From Lachnospiraceae bacterium (GTDB taxonomy: Bacteria; Bacillota; Clostridia; Lachnospirales; Lachnospiraceae), in assembly GCA_900759225.1 (NCBI GenBank), contig CAAEUM010000240.1, forward strand, positions 1-12,728: DNA of 12,728 nt. The letters run 5' to 3'. Position 1 is the stretch's first letter, and each line of letters starts with the position of its first letter. A program made the translations under genes and the position numbers. The notes under the pieces were generated by a model. That model was not told where the DNA came from and did not search any database. It worked only from the letters and a program-made list of their open reading frames with translations. Positions 1-6,333 of the stretch are shown here, piece by piece.

Positions 1-710
1 AGCCGCTGGTTTTCCATGTGGTAGATCAGGTTGATGACGCTGTTTAAAAACGGGATGTCATGGGAGATCAGGATAAAGGCATTCTCATATTCCTGAAGAT
101 ACCGCTTCAGCCACTCAATGTGCTGTACATCCAGGTAGTTGGTAGGCTCGTCTAAAAGGAGGATATCCGGCTTCTGAAGGAGAAGCTTTCCAAGAAGCAC
201 CTTTGTCCTCTGTCCGCCGGACAGCTCCGTTACATCTCGATCCATTCCAATTTCTTCCAGACCCAGGGCGCGGCCTACCTCCTCCACCTTTGAATCAATG
301 ATATAAAAATCGTGAGCCATCAGTAGATCCTGGATGGTTCCAAGCTCCTCCATCATCTCGTTCATTTCATCTTCGCCGGCGCTGCCCATTTTGTCGCAGA
401 TCTCATTCATCTGCTCTTCCAGCTCAAAAAGGAAAGAGAAGGCGCTTTTTAACACCTCCCGTATGGTCATTCCCTTTTCAAGGACGGTGTGCTGGTCCAG
501 ATATCCCACCTTTACATTTTTGGCCCATTCCACCTTGCCCTCATCCGGCATCAGCTTCCCGGTAATAATATTCATAAAGGTGGATTTTCCTTCGCCGTTG
601 GCTCCGATAAGGCCAATGTGCTCTCCCTTTAAAAGGCGGAAGGAAACATCCTGGAAAATTGCTCTGTCGCCAAAGCCATGGCTTAAATGCTCCACGTTTA
701 AGATACTCAT
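1..710 (-). CDS. ABC-F family ATP-binding protein, N-terminal part (runs off the window)
   Basis: The minus-strand frame starts at ATG 708-710 and gives 236 residues before the window edge cuts it. It holds the first nucleotide-binding domain of a soluble, duplicated ATPase: Walker A GANGEGKST (residues 36-44), signature LSGGQ (163-167), Walker B ILLLDEP (183-189) and the switch histidine in ISHD (about 215-218). There are no membrane segments. The acidic, Met-rich helical stretch between Walker A and the signature (about 95-160) is normal for ABC-F arms. AAGGGAGT on the minus strand (about 719-726) supports the start. Known ABC-F proteins act on the ribosome (translation factors such as EttA, or antibiotic resistance by target protection). 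The linker and second ATPase domain, which distinguish subfamilies, lie outside the window, so a resistance role cannot be judged. Family assignment is confident; the subfamily is unknown. Confidence 0.92.
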   Translation of the reverse strand, partial: MSILNVEHLSHGFGDRAIFQDVSFRLLKGEHIGLIGANGEGKSTFMNIITGKLMPDEGKVEWAKNVKVGYLDQHTVLEKGMTIREVLKSAFSFLFELEEQMNEICDKMGSAGEDEMNEMMEELGTIQDLLMAHDFYIIDSKVEEVGRALGLEEIGMDRDVTELSGGQRTKVLLGKLLLQKPDILLLDEPTNYLDVQHIEWLKRYLQEYENAFILISHDIPFLNSVINLIYHMENQR

Positions 711-781
711 ATGCGTTAAAACTCCCTTAAATCCAATATAACTTTCACAATCTGGTGAGGCCGCCGTCAGGCGACATGTCC

Positions 782-810
782 ATTTTACATGAGAATGCCC
801 GCTGTGGCAA
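782..810 (-). promoter_or_regulatory. Sigma-A-type promoter for the ABC-F gene
   Basis: On the minus strand TTGCCA (805-810) and TAAAAT (782-787) are separated by exactly 17 bp. Each matches the vegetative consensus at five of six bases. The predicted start near 775 gives a leader of about 65 nt ending in the AAGGGAGT ribosome site. The leader has only a tiny CGCC-GTCA-GGCG hairpin (762-773), so no attenuator of the kind seen before some resistance ABC-F genes is visible. Confidence 0.6.
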
Positions 811-859
811 CCGGAAAAAGAAATCAGGCAATTAGGGACTACATTTGATGTGGCATTTA

Positions 860-868
860 TGGTATACT
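860..868 (+). promoter_or_regulatory. Extended -10 promoter for the cytidylate-kinase-like gene
   Basis: TGGTATACT at 860-868 is an extended -10 element (TGn followed by TATACT). No good -35 lies at 16-18 bp upstream, which extended -10 promoters tolerate. It is about 60 bp before the chosen start at 927 and back-to-back with the ABC-F promoter, in the only gap available for the plus-strand genes. Based on motif match alone. Confidence 0.4.
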
Positions 869-926
869 GGCTCCATAGGCGGTTTGGATGCTTAAAGCGA
901 AACAAAAGAGAGGGGTGCTGATTCGT

Positions 927-1526
927 ATGGACAGAGTAATTACAGTAAGCAGGGAATTCGGCAGCGGGGGGCGCGAGCTTGGGGTAAAGCTGGCGGAAAT
1001 ATTTGGAATTCCTTTTTATGACAAGGAACTGATCTCCATGGCAGCGGATGACATTAACATTGCAGAGGAAGCCTTCCGCCGTTATGATGAGCATATTGAG
1101 GTGGATGATGCCCTGGACAGGCAGCTGCATCATGCTTTTTCTGAAATTTATACAGTGCCCATGTCGGATCAGATTTTTGTGGCCCAGTCCAATGTAATAC
1201 GCAGGCTGGCTTCCCATGGTCCATGTGTGATCGTGGGGCGCTGTGCGGATATGATCTTAGAGGACAGTATTGATCTTTTTATTTATGCGAAAATGAAGGA
1301 CAGGGTTGAGCGGATGATGCGTCTGGAGCCGGGCTCTGACGAAAAGGAGATGGAGCAGCGGATCCGGGAAGTGGACAGGAAGCGCAAGGATTATTATCAG
1401 TATTACACAGGGAATACCTGGGGACGCGCTCAGAATTACCATCTGTGCTTAAACAGCGGCTTAGTAGGTGTGGAAGGCTGTATCCGGGCAGTTGTATCTT
1501 ATCTTGGGGATTTGTGTGAGAAGTAA
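927..1526 (+). CDS. Cytidylate kinase-like family protein
   Basis: A 199-residue soluble protein. The N-terminus VITVSREFGSGGRELG (about residues 4-19) is the hallmark of the cytidylate-kinase-like family (PF13189 type). The P-loop reads GSGGREL, with Arg where classical CMP kinases have the GK[S/T] lysine. A second core strand reads CVIVGRCADMIL, followed by an Arg-rich region containing RIREVDRKRKDYYQYYTG, which resembles the CMP-kinase lid. The family is widespread in Firmicutes and its substrate is unestablished. I chose ATG 927 because AGAGAGGGG (907-915) sits upstream at a spacing of about 11; an in-frame ATG at 888 would add 13 residues but lacks a convincing ribosome site. The membrane-protein gene follows 89 bp downstream, probably with its own promoter. 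The family call is solid; the function is unknown. Confidence 0.85.
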   Translation: MDRVITVSREFGSGGRELGVKLAEIFGIPFYDKELISMAADDINIAEEAFRRYDEHIEVDDALDRQLHHAFSEIYTVPMSDQIFVAQSNVIRRLASHGPCVIVGRCADMILEDSIDLFIYAKMKDRVERMMRLEPGSDEKEMEQRIREVDRKRKDYYQYYTGNTWGRAQNYHLCLNSGLVGVEGCIRAVVSYLGDLCEK

Positions 1527-1534
1527 CGCAGCCG

Positions 1535-1564
1535 GTATATTTTTTTCGTTTGGGTCCATACTAT
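1535..1564 (+). promoter_or_regulatory. Sigma-E-like (mother-cell sporulation) promoter before the YtvI-like gene
   Basis: GTATATT (1535-1541), a 15-bp spacer, then CATACTAT (1557-1564). The Bacillus sigma-E consensus as I recall it is KMATATT, 14-15 bp, CATACAMT; this site agrees at 13 of 15 bases with the correct spacer. There is no comparable sigma-A pair in the 89-bp gap. The gene behind it is of the sporulation type YtvI, which makes the match more than chance. Motif inference from a related genus. Confidence 0.5.
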
Positions 1565-1579
1565 CATCAGAGATAACAT

Positions 1580-1597
1580 GTACAAAAGAAGTACAAA
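1580..1597 (+). repeat. Direct repeat GTACAAA x2 in the leader of the YtvI-like gene
   Basis: GTACAAA occurs at 1580-1586 and 1591-1597, starts 11 bp apart (one helical turn), between the predicted sigma-E-like start and the ribosome site AGGTGG (1606-1611). It could bind a regulator or be chance in an A-rich stretch. Confidence 0.3.
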
Positions 1598-1615
1598 TCA
1601 GAAACAGGTGGGTCC

Positions 1616-2692
1616 ATGGGAAAGCCGGGTAAAAAACTGAAGAAATTTTTTCTTATAATAGGGACCACAGGGGCGGTATATGCAGGCTTAAAATACCTGC
1701 TGCCCCTTGTGGCTCCTTTTTTTATAGGCTATGGAGCGGCCCTTCTTCTGCGTCCGGCTGCCCGCTTTCTGTCCTACCGCTTGAAGATAAGCTATAAGGA
1801 CCGTCAGTATCACATTCCGGTGGGCATCACCGGCGGGGCAGTGCTTTTAGTTGCTATGTCAGGGATTTCCCTGCTTTTATACGGGGGATTGCTGCGCCTG
1901 TGGCAGGAGGGGACCATGCTTATGGCAAGCCTGCCTATATGGGTAAAGGAATTTGACAGCTGGCTTACAGGCCGGTTAGGATGGATGGGTCAGCTTTTAG
2001 GCTTTAAAGAAAACCGCATGGTGGATTTAGCAGGGGCGCTGCTGCTGGAGCTTTTAAATACGGTGAAGACAGCTGCCATGCCCTTTCTTATGGAAAATTC
2101 CATGGCGGTCCTGGAAGGTGTCATCCGTTTTTTTATTTTATGTATGGTTACATTCCTGGCAGCAGTTCTGAGCTTACAGGAAATGGAAACACTCAGGGAA
2201 CGCCGGGATAATTCTCTGTTTTTCCGGGAATTTAAGGTCATTGGCAGCCGGCTTCTGCAAACAGGAGGGGCATGGCTAAAGAGCCAGGGCATACTGTGGC
2301 TGGTGATCACGGCTGTCTGTACGGCAGGCATGTTTTTTATGGGAAATCCCTATTACATTCTGGCAGGGATAGGCATTGGATTTTTAGATGCATTGCCAAT
2401 CTTCGGCACAGGAACGGTACTGGTCCCCTGGACGGTTTTCCAGCTTTTTTGCGGAGACTGGAAGCAGGCTTTGTATCTGGCGGGGCTGTACTGCTTATGT
2501 TACCTGATACGCCAGATACTGGAAGCTCATGTGATGGGAGGGCAGATGGGCTTGTCACCGTTAGAAACGCTGGCGGCTGTCTACATTGGCCTGGAACTGT
2601 TCGGTTTCTTTGGATTCATACTTGGGCCTCTTGGGCTCCTTCTGGTGGAGGACCTGGTGGAGTATTGGGAAGCCCAGGATATCGGATATTGA
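1616..2692 (+). CDS. AI-2E/YtvI-type integral membrane protein, probably sporulation-linked
   Basis: A 358-residue polytopic membrane protein. The basic N-terminus (MGKPGKKLKK) precedes a first hydrophobic segment (about 11-50) with the family's opening LPLVAPFFIGYGAALLLRP. A longer amphipathic region follows, then hydrophobic segments in the C-terminal half with GFLDALPIFGTGTVLVPW (about 256-273) and FGFFGFILGPLGLLLVED (about 331-348). Both are hallmark blocks of the AI-2E/PerM family (PF01594 type), and the length suits YtvI (about 370). Some family members export autoinducer-2 or act as Na+/H+ antiporters; YtvI is tied to sporulation and has no proven substrate. The start at 1616 is set by AGGTGG (1606-1611). 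The stop codon TGA is shared with the -35 box of the proS leader promoter. Family is confident; the sporulation role is inferred from similarity and the upstream promoter. Confidence 0.82.
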   Translation: MGKPGKKLKKFFLIIGTTGAVYAGLKYLLPLVAPFFIGYGAALLLRPAARFLSYRLKISYKDRQYHIPVGITGGAVLLVAMSGISLLLYGGLLRLWQEGTMLMASLPIWVKEFDSWLTGRLGWMGQLLGFKENRMVDLAGALLLELLNTVKTAAMPFLMENSMAVLEGVIRFFILCMVTFLAAVLSLQEMETLRERRDNSLFFREFKVIGSRLLQTGGAWLKSQGILWLVITAVCTAGMFFMGNPYYILAGIGIGFLDALPIFGTGTVLVPWTVFQLFCGDWKQALYLAGLYCLCYLIRQILEAHVMGGQMGLSPLETLAAVYIGLELFGFFGFILGPLGLLLVEDLVEYWEAQDIGY

Positions 2693-2717
2693 CAAATCCT
2701 TTATTCTGGCGTAAAAT
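2689..2717 (+). promoter_or_regulatory. Sigma-A promoter for the T-box leader and proS; -35 overlaps a stop codon
   Basis: A perfect TTGACA (2689-2694) and TAAAAT (2712-2717) are separated by 17 bp. The TGA inside the -35 is the stop codon of the membrane-protein gene (2690-2692). The predicted start near 2724 leaves about 290 nt of leader before the structured element ends. Confidence 0.8.
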
Positions 2718-2723
2718 CAGGAT

Positions 2724-3016
2724 ACGAAAAAGAACCAGCGTATTCCATGATAATACAAAGTTTACAGATAAAACGGCTTAGAAGGGGAATAGTAAGCGGA
2801 TGCACGCGTCAGAGAGGGAAGAAACAGGTGGAAGCTTCCTGCGTCACCAGCCCGCCCAACCGGCCCTGGAGCCCTGTATGATGAGTACAGCGTATTCCGG
2901 CGTTAACGGAGTATTGAGAGAGCGTTTCCGGCCTGCCGGAGGGCTAACTTGGGTGGTACCGCCGAGTCATTCGGTCCCATGTGTTGTATAATGCATGGGA
3001 CTGGGTGGCTCTTTTC
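2724..3016 (+). promoter_or_regulatory. T-box riboswitch leader, predicted to sense uncharged tRNA-Pro
   Basis: This RNA leader fills the 351-bp gap before proS. The T-box core GGGTGGTACCGCC (2951-2963) carries the antiterminator bulge UGGU (2954-2957), complementary to a tRNA end ACCA; the discriminator A fits tRNA-Pro. Stem I is recognisable: base GGCTT/GAGCC (2775-2779/2869-2873), S-turn side AATAGTAA (2788-2795), distal AGAGAG (2811-2816) and a GGAAG/CTTCC arm (2817-2821/2835-2839). In my fold the loop opposite the S-turn is CCAACCGG (2856-2863), which puts a proline codon CCG at 2860-2862 as specifier. A stem III-like hairpin spans about 2890-2915. Uncharged tRNA-Pro should stabilise the antiterminator and switch on proS. 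The T-box call is firm; the exact specifier register is hand-folded and less certain. Confidence 0.93.
2964..3016 (+). terminator. T-box regulatory intrinsic terminator
   Basis: The 18-nt arm 2964-2981 pairs with 2994-3011 (perfect in the CCCATG/CATGGG part near the loop, several G-U pairs towards the base), followed by TTTT. The 5' arm starts directly after the T-box core, so it is mutually exclusive with the antiterminator, as in all transcriptional T-boxes. Confidence 0.85.
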
Positions 3017-3043
3017 GATTCAATACATGAAGGAGGATTTATC

Positions 3044-4483
3044 ATGGCAGATAATAAAAAAATGGTAGAAGCGATCACATCCATGGACGAAGATTTTGCC
3101 CAGTGGTATACAGATGTGGTAAAGAAGGCAGAGCTTTGCGACTATGCCAGCGTAAAGGGATGCATGGTAATTAAGCCGGCAGGCTATGCGATTTGGGAGA
3201 ATATCCAGAAGGAGCTGGACCGCCGCTTTAAGGAAACAGGAGTGGAAAATGTATACATGCCTATTTTCATTCCGGAAAGCCTGTTGGAGAAGGAGAAGGA
3301 TCATGTAGAAGGATTTGCACCGGAGGTTGCATGGGTAACCCATGGAGGCCTGGAGCCTCTTCAGGAGCGCATGTGCGTAAGGCCTACCTCTGAAACCTTA
3401 TTCTGTGATTTCTATGCAAGGGATATCCATTCCTACCGCGACCTTCCAAGGGTTTATAACCAGTGGTGTTCGGTTGTACGCTGGGAGAAGACAACCCGCC
3501 CATTCCTGCGCTCCAGGGAATTCCTGTGGCAGGAGGGCCATACAGCTCATGCAACGGCACAGGAAGCAGAGGAGCGTACGATTCAGATGCTGAACCTGTA
3601 TGCTGATTTCTGTGAGGAAGTGCTGGCAATCCCGGTTGTGCGAGGACAGAAGACAGACAAAGAGAAATTTGCAGGTGCAGAGGCTACCTATACCATTGAA
3701 TCCCTGATGCATGACGGAAAAGCGCTGCAGTCAGGAACCAGCCACAACTTCGGTGATGGCTTTGCCAAAGCTTTTGACATCCAGTTTACAGACAAGGACA
3801 ACACCTTAAAGCATGTTTATCAGACTTCCTGGGGAATGACAACCCGTATGATCGGAGCGCTGATCATGGTTCATGGTGATGACAATGGCCTTGTGCTTCC
3901 TCCGAGAATCGCTCCGGTTCAGGTTATGGTGGTTCCGATCCAGCAGAAGAAGGAGGGCGTCCTTGACAAGGCCTTAGAACTTCGTGACCGCCTTGTAAGA
4001 TCCGGCTTCTCCGTAAAGGTAGATGACAGTGACAAGAGCCCGGGCTGGAAGTTTGCTGACTGTGAGATGCGTGGGATCCCGCTGCGTGTGGAGATTGGCC
4101 CTAAGGATATGGAGAAAAACCAGGCAGTGCTGGTACGCCGCGACACCCACGAAAAGACAGTGGTTGCCCTTGAGAACCTGGAGGAAGAGGTTAAGAACAT
4201 GCTTGAGACCATCCAGGATCATATGCTTGAGAAGGCAAGGGCACACAGGGATGCGCATACCTACACAGCAACTGACTGGCAGCAGTTTACAGACACCATC
4301 AATAACAAGCCAGGCTTTGTTAAGGCTATGTGGTGCGGCTGCCGCGAGTGTGAGGACAAGATTAAGGAAGAAACAGGCGCAACCTCCAGATGTATGCCGT
4401 TTGATCAGGAGAAGCTGTCTGATACCTGCGTGTGCTGCGGAAAGCCTGCAAAGAAAATGGTTTACTGGGGCCGCGCTTATTAA
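3044..4483 (+). CDS. proS: Prolyl-tRNA synthetase, short (eukaryote/archaeal-like) type
   Basis: A cytoplasmic class II synthetase that charges tRNA-Pro with proline using ATP; 479 residues, the usual size for the short ProS type that lacks the bacterial editing insertion. Motif 1 lies at about 46-77, motif 2 at about 143-165 ([20 protein letters not shown]) and motif 3 at about 271-291 ([20 protein letters not shown]). The proline-pocket region RPTSET is at about 113-118. An anticodon-binding domain follows. The C-terminal domain has cysteines at about 431, 433, 436, 450, 462, 464 and 465, as in zinc-binding ProS C-termini, and ends in the typical Tyr. The start at ATG 3044 is fixed by AAGGAGG (3030-3036), seven bases upstream; upstream in-frame GTG/ATG codons lie in the terminator hairpin and are unlikely. 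Expression is under the T-box just upstream. Confidence 0.97.
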   Translation: MADNKKMVEAITSMDEDFAQWYTDVVKKAELCDYASVKGCMVIKPAGYAIWENIQKELDRRFKETGVENVYMPIFIPESLLEKEKDHVEGFAPEVAWVTHGGLEPLQERMCVRPTSETLFCDFYARDIHSYRDLPRVYNQWCSVVRWEKTTRPFLRSREFLWQEGHTAHATAQEAEERTIQMLNLYADFCEEVLAIPVVRGQKTDKEKFAGAEATYTIESLMHDGKALQSGTSHNFGDGFAKAFDIQFTDKDNTLKHVYQTSWGMTTRMIGALIMVHGDDNGLVLPPRIAPVQVMVVPIQQKKEGVLDKALELRDRLVRSGFSVKVDDSDKSPGWKFADCEMRGIPLRVEIGPKDMEKNQAVLVRRDTHEKTVVALENLEEEVKNMLETIQDHMLEKARAHRDAHTYTATDWQQFTDTINNKPGFVKAMWCGCRECEDKIKEETGATSRCMPFDQEKLSDTCVCCGKPAKKMVYWGRAY

Positions 4484-4495
4484 TAGAGGGTGATC

Positions 4496-4525
4496 GTTCA
4501 GCCATGCGAAGATGCAAGCCTGAAC
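4496..4525 (+). other. Intergenic hairpin between proS and the nucleotidyltransferase gene
   Basis: GTTCAG (4496-4501) pairs with CTGAAC (4520-4525), with a short inner TGC/GCA. No T-run follows, so it is not an intrinsic terminator. It may be an mRNA processing or stability element between two co-transcribed genes, or incidental. Confidence 0.35.
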
Positions 4526-4559
4526 TGCTGCAATAAAGAGTATTCAGAGGAAGAAAAAG

Positions 4560-5798
4560 ATGAAGATTCAGATTCCCGCTCCCGCTCAGGAGATTCTTGA
4601 AAAATTAAATGAACATGGCTATGAGGCCTATATTGTGGGCGGCTGTGTCCGCGATATGCTACTGGGCCGGGAGCCTGGGGATTGGGATATAACTACCAGC
4701 GCCCTTCCCGCGCAGGTAAAGCAGGTTTTTGGCCGCACAGTGGATACCGGGATCCAGCATGGCACAGTGACAGTGCTGATGGGGAAAGAGGGCTATGAGG
4801 TTACTACCTACCGCATTGACGGCGAGTATGGGGACGGACGCCATCCAGACAGTGTTTCCTTTACTCCCAGTCTGATCGAGGACTTAAAACGCCGGGATTT
4901 TACCATTAATGCCATGGCTTATAATCAGAACCAGGGGATTGTGGACGTATTCGGAGGCCGGGAGGACTTAAAGCAGGGCATCATCCGGTGCGTGGGAAAC
5001 CCTATGGACCGCTTTCGCGAGGATGCGCTTCGGATCTTAAGGGCCCTGCGTTTTTCAGCCCAGCTGGACTTTGACATTGAGGAGGAAACCTTAAAGGCAG
5101 TGTCTGTGATCGCGCCCAATCTGGTGCATGTGAGCAAGGAGCGAATCCAGGTGGAGCTTACCAAGCTTCTTCTAAGCGGCTGCCCGGAGCGCATGGAGCT
5201 GGTTTATAAAACAGGAATCAGCCCCTATGTGTCAGAGGCCTTTCATCAGGCAGGGGCCAATGGTGTCCCCTGGCTTCCCATCAGTGTCCCTGCCGTAAAG
5301 CATATGCGCTGGGCTGCTTTTTTAAGAAAGGCTTCTCCTGCACAGGCGGTAAAGGTGCTGCGTGATCTAAAGCTGGACAATGATACGATCTGCCGGGTGA
5401 AAATGCTGACGGATTGGGTGAAGCGCCCGGCAGGCGGCGCAGATAAGGCGGCCATACGCCGCACCATGAGCCAGATGGAGCCAGTCCTCTTTGATGATCT
5501 GCTGGTTTTAAAGAAATGCCTGGCAGAGGAGGATGCCTGCAGGGGGGATATCCCTGAAACAGGGCCAGAGCTTTTGGAGCTTGAAAAGCTGTCAGGAGAA
5601 ATACGGGCGGATGGTGACTGCATCAGTCTGAAAACCCTGGCAGTAACAGGAAATGATATAATTAAGGCAGGCGTGAAGCCGGGAAAAAAAGTAGGGGAAA
5701 CCCTTGCCATGCTGCTTGGCCTGGTACTTGAGAAGCCGGAGAGGAACAACCGCCAGTGGCTTTTGGAGCAGGCGGAAGCTGCATGTAAAAAGGATTGA
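4560..5798 (+). CDS. cca: CCA-adding tRNA nucleotidyltransferase
   Basis: A 412-residue class II nucleotidyltransferase that builds or repairs the CCA end of tRNAs from CTP and ATP, without a template. The catalytic head has GGCVRDMLLGR (27-37), the metal-binding pair D41 and D43 in GDWDITT, a YEVTTYR strand (79-85) and RRDFTINAMAYN (111-122). The neck has GNPMDRFREDALRILRALRF (about 146-165), typical of this family. The C-terminal half is helical body and tail, with no clear HD phosphohydrolase motif. AGAGGAAG (4546-4553), six bases upstream, sets the start. The gene lies 76 bp after proS with no terminator between, so it is probably co-transcribed under the proline T-box. A dedicated poly(A) polymerase or an A-adding-only enzyme is the main alternative; sequence alone does not exclude it. 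Confidence 0.9.
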   Translation: MKIQIPAPAQEILEKLNEHGYEAYIVGGCVRDMLLGREPGDWDITTSALPAQVKQVFGRTVDTGIQHGTVTVLMGKEGYEVTTYRIDGEYGDGRHPDSVSFTPSLIEDLKRRDFTINAMAYNQNQGIVDVFGGREDLKQGIIRCVGNPMDRFREDALRILRALRFSAQLDFDIEEETLKAVSVIAPNLVHVSKERIQVELTKLLLSGCPERMELVYKTGISPYVSEAFHQAGANGVPWLPISVPAVKHMRWAAFLRKASPAQAVKVLRDLKLDNDTICRVKMLTDWVKRPAGGADKAAIRRTMSQMEPVLFDDLLVLKKCLAEEDACRGDIPETGPELLELEKLSGEIRADGDCISLKTLAVTGNDIIKAGVKPGKKVGETLAMLLGLVLEKPERNNRQWLLEQAEAACKKD

Positions 5799-5823
5799 AT
5801 TTCCAGCAGGGATTGGATATAAT
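5795..5823 (+). promoter_or_regulatory. Sigma-A promoter for ridA; -35 overlaps the cca stop codon
   Basis: TTGAAT (5795-5800), a 17-bp spacer and a perfect TATAAT (5818-5823). The cca stop TGA (5796-5798) is inside the -35. The predicted start near 5830 leaves a leader of about 39 nt. This is one of the best promoter matches in the window. Confidence 0.75.
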
Positions 5824-5833
5824 GATATCATTA
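5820..5833 (+). promoter_or_regulatory. Perfect 14-bp palindrome over the ridA -10 and start site (candidate operator)
   Basis: TAATGATATCATTA is a perfect inverted repeat with 7-bp arms. It shares four bases with the TATAAT box and extends over the predicted start point, the classical place for a repressor site. Which regulator would bind is unknown. A small hairpin, CTGCC-AACA-GGCAG (5835-5848), follows immediately in the leader. Confidence 0.45.
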
Positions 5834-5868
5834 GCTGCCAACAGGCAGGGAGAAGGAGGAAATTTGAA

Positions 5869-6237
5869 ATGAACGTACTTAGCACAGATAAGGCGCCGGG
5901 CGCAATCGGACCATATTCCCAGGGATTTGAGGTAAATGGAGTAATCTACACATCCGGACAGATCCCGGTAAACCCGGCAGACGGAAGCGTTGCAGAGGGA
6001 ATTGCAGCACAGGCTGAGCAGAGCTGCAAGAATGTAGGAGCAATCCTGGAAGCAGCAGGAAGCGGCTTTGACAAGGTATTTAAGACCACCTGCTTCTTAG
6101 CAGATATGGGCGATTTTGCAGCATTTAACGAAGTGTATGCAAAGTATTTTGTTTCCAAGCCGGCAAGAAGCTGCGTAGCAGTAAAGACACTTCCAAAGGG
6201 TGTCCTCTGTGAGATCGAGGCGATCGCTGTAAAGTAA
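5869..6237 (+). CDS. ridA: RidA family reactive enamine/imine deaminase
   Basis: A 122-residue protein of the YjgF/YER057c/UK114 family, full length. These trimeric cytosolic enzymes hydrolyse the reactive enamine/imine intermediates (such as 2-aminoacrylate) released by pyridoxal-phosphate dehydratases, protecting other PLP enzymes. The N-terminus APGAIGPYSQG (9-19) has the conserved Tyr16. The C-terminus reads PARSCVAVKTLPKGVLCEIEA (98-118) with Arg100, which binds the substrate carboxylate (E. coli Arg105), and Glu115 (E. coli Glu120). So the canonical RidA active-site residues are present. AAGGAGGA (5853-5860), eight bases before ATG 5869, decides the start. It has its own promoter and palindrome, so it is probably monocistronic; a hairpin follows in the gap to the convergent gene. 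Confidence 0.96.
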   Translation: MNVLSTDKAPGAIGPYSQGFEVNGVIYTSGQIPVNPADGSVAEGIAAQAEQSCKNVGAILEAAGSGFDKVFKTTCFLADMGDFAAFNEVYAKYFVSKPARSCVAVKTLPKGVLCEIEAIAVK

Positions 6238-6254
6238 AAACAGAAACCTTAAGG

Positions 6255-6277
6255 GCCGGGAGGTTGTGATCCCCGGC
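6255..6277 (+). other. GC-rich hairpin after ridA
   Basis: GCCGGG (6255-6260) pairs with CCCGGC (6272-6277) across an 11-nt loop, just after the ridA stop. It is followed by a run of A on the plus strand rather than T, so it does not look like an intrinsic terminator by itself. It could protect the 3' end of the ridA message. Confidence 0.4.
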
Positions 6278-6322
6278 AAAAAAACAGCCGCAGGCCTCAG
6301 AAAATGGGGCTGGCGGCTGTTT
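6278..6322 (-). terminator. Intrinsic terminator for the flavin reductase gene, possibly bidirectional
   Basis: A perfect 10-bp stem, AAACAGCCGC (6282-6291) with GCGGCTGTTT (6313-6322), is extended inside by GCCTC/GGGGC. Read on the minus strand it ends in a run of seven T (6278-6284), and it lies 12 bp beyond the minus-strand stop codon. On the plus strand only TTT follows, so it may end ridA transcription weakly as well. Confidence 0.8.
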
Positions 6323-6333
6323 GGCGTTGCAGG

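Noticed and set aside
334..741. Plus-strand open frame of 135 codons
   Set aside because: It is antisense to the ABC-F gene, which has Walker A, signature and Walker B motifs on the other strand.
1551..1618. Repeated TGGGTCCAT at 1551-1559 and 1610-1618
   Set aside because: Only nine bases; the second copy includes the start codon and the first lies in the promoter spacer, so chance is likely.
2272..2781. Plus-strand open frame of 169 codons overlapping the membrane-protein gene
   Set aside because: It overlaps the YtvI-like gene in another frame and runs into the proS promoter and leader; no recognisable motifs.
2800..2991. Small open frame inside the T-box leader, and in-frame extension of proS to 2981
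   Set aside because: The bases are explained by T-box stems and the terminator; the ribosome site AAGGAGG at 3030-3036 points to ATG 3044.
6255..6277. GCCGGG/CCCGGC hairpin as the ridA terminator
   Set aside because: A run of A, not T, follows on the plus strand; recorded only as a hairpin.
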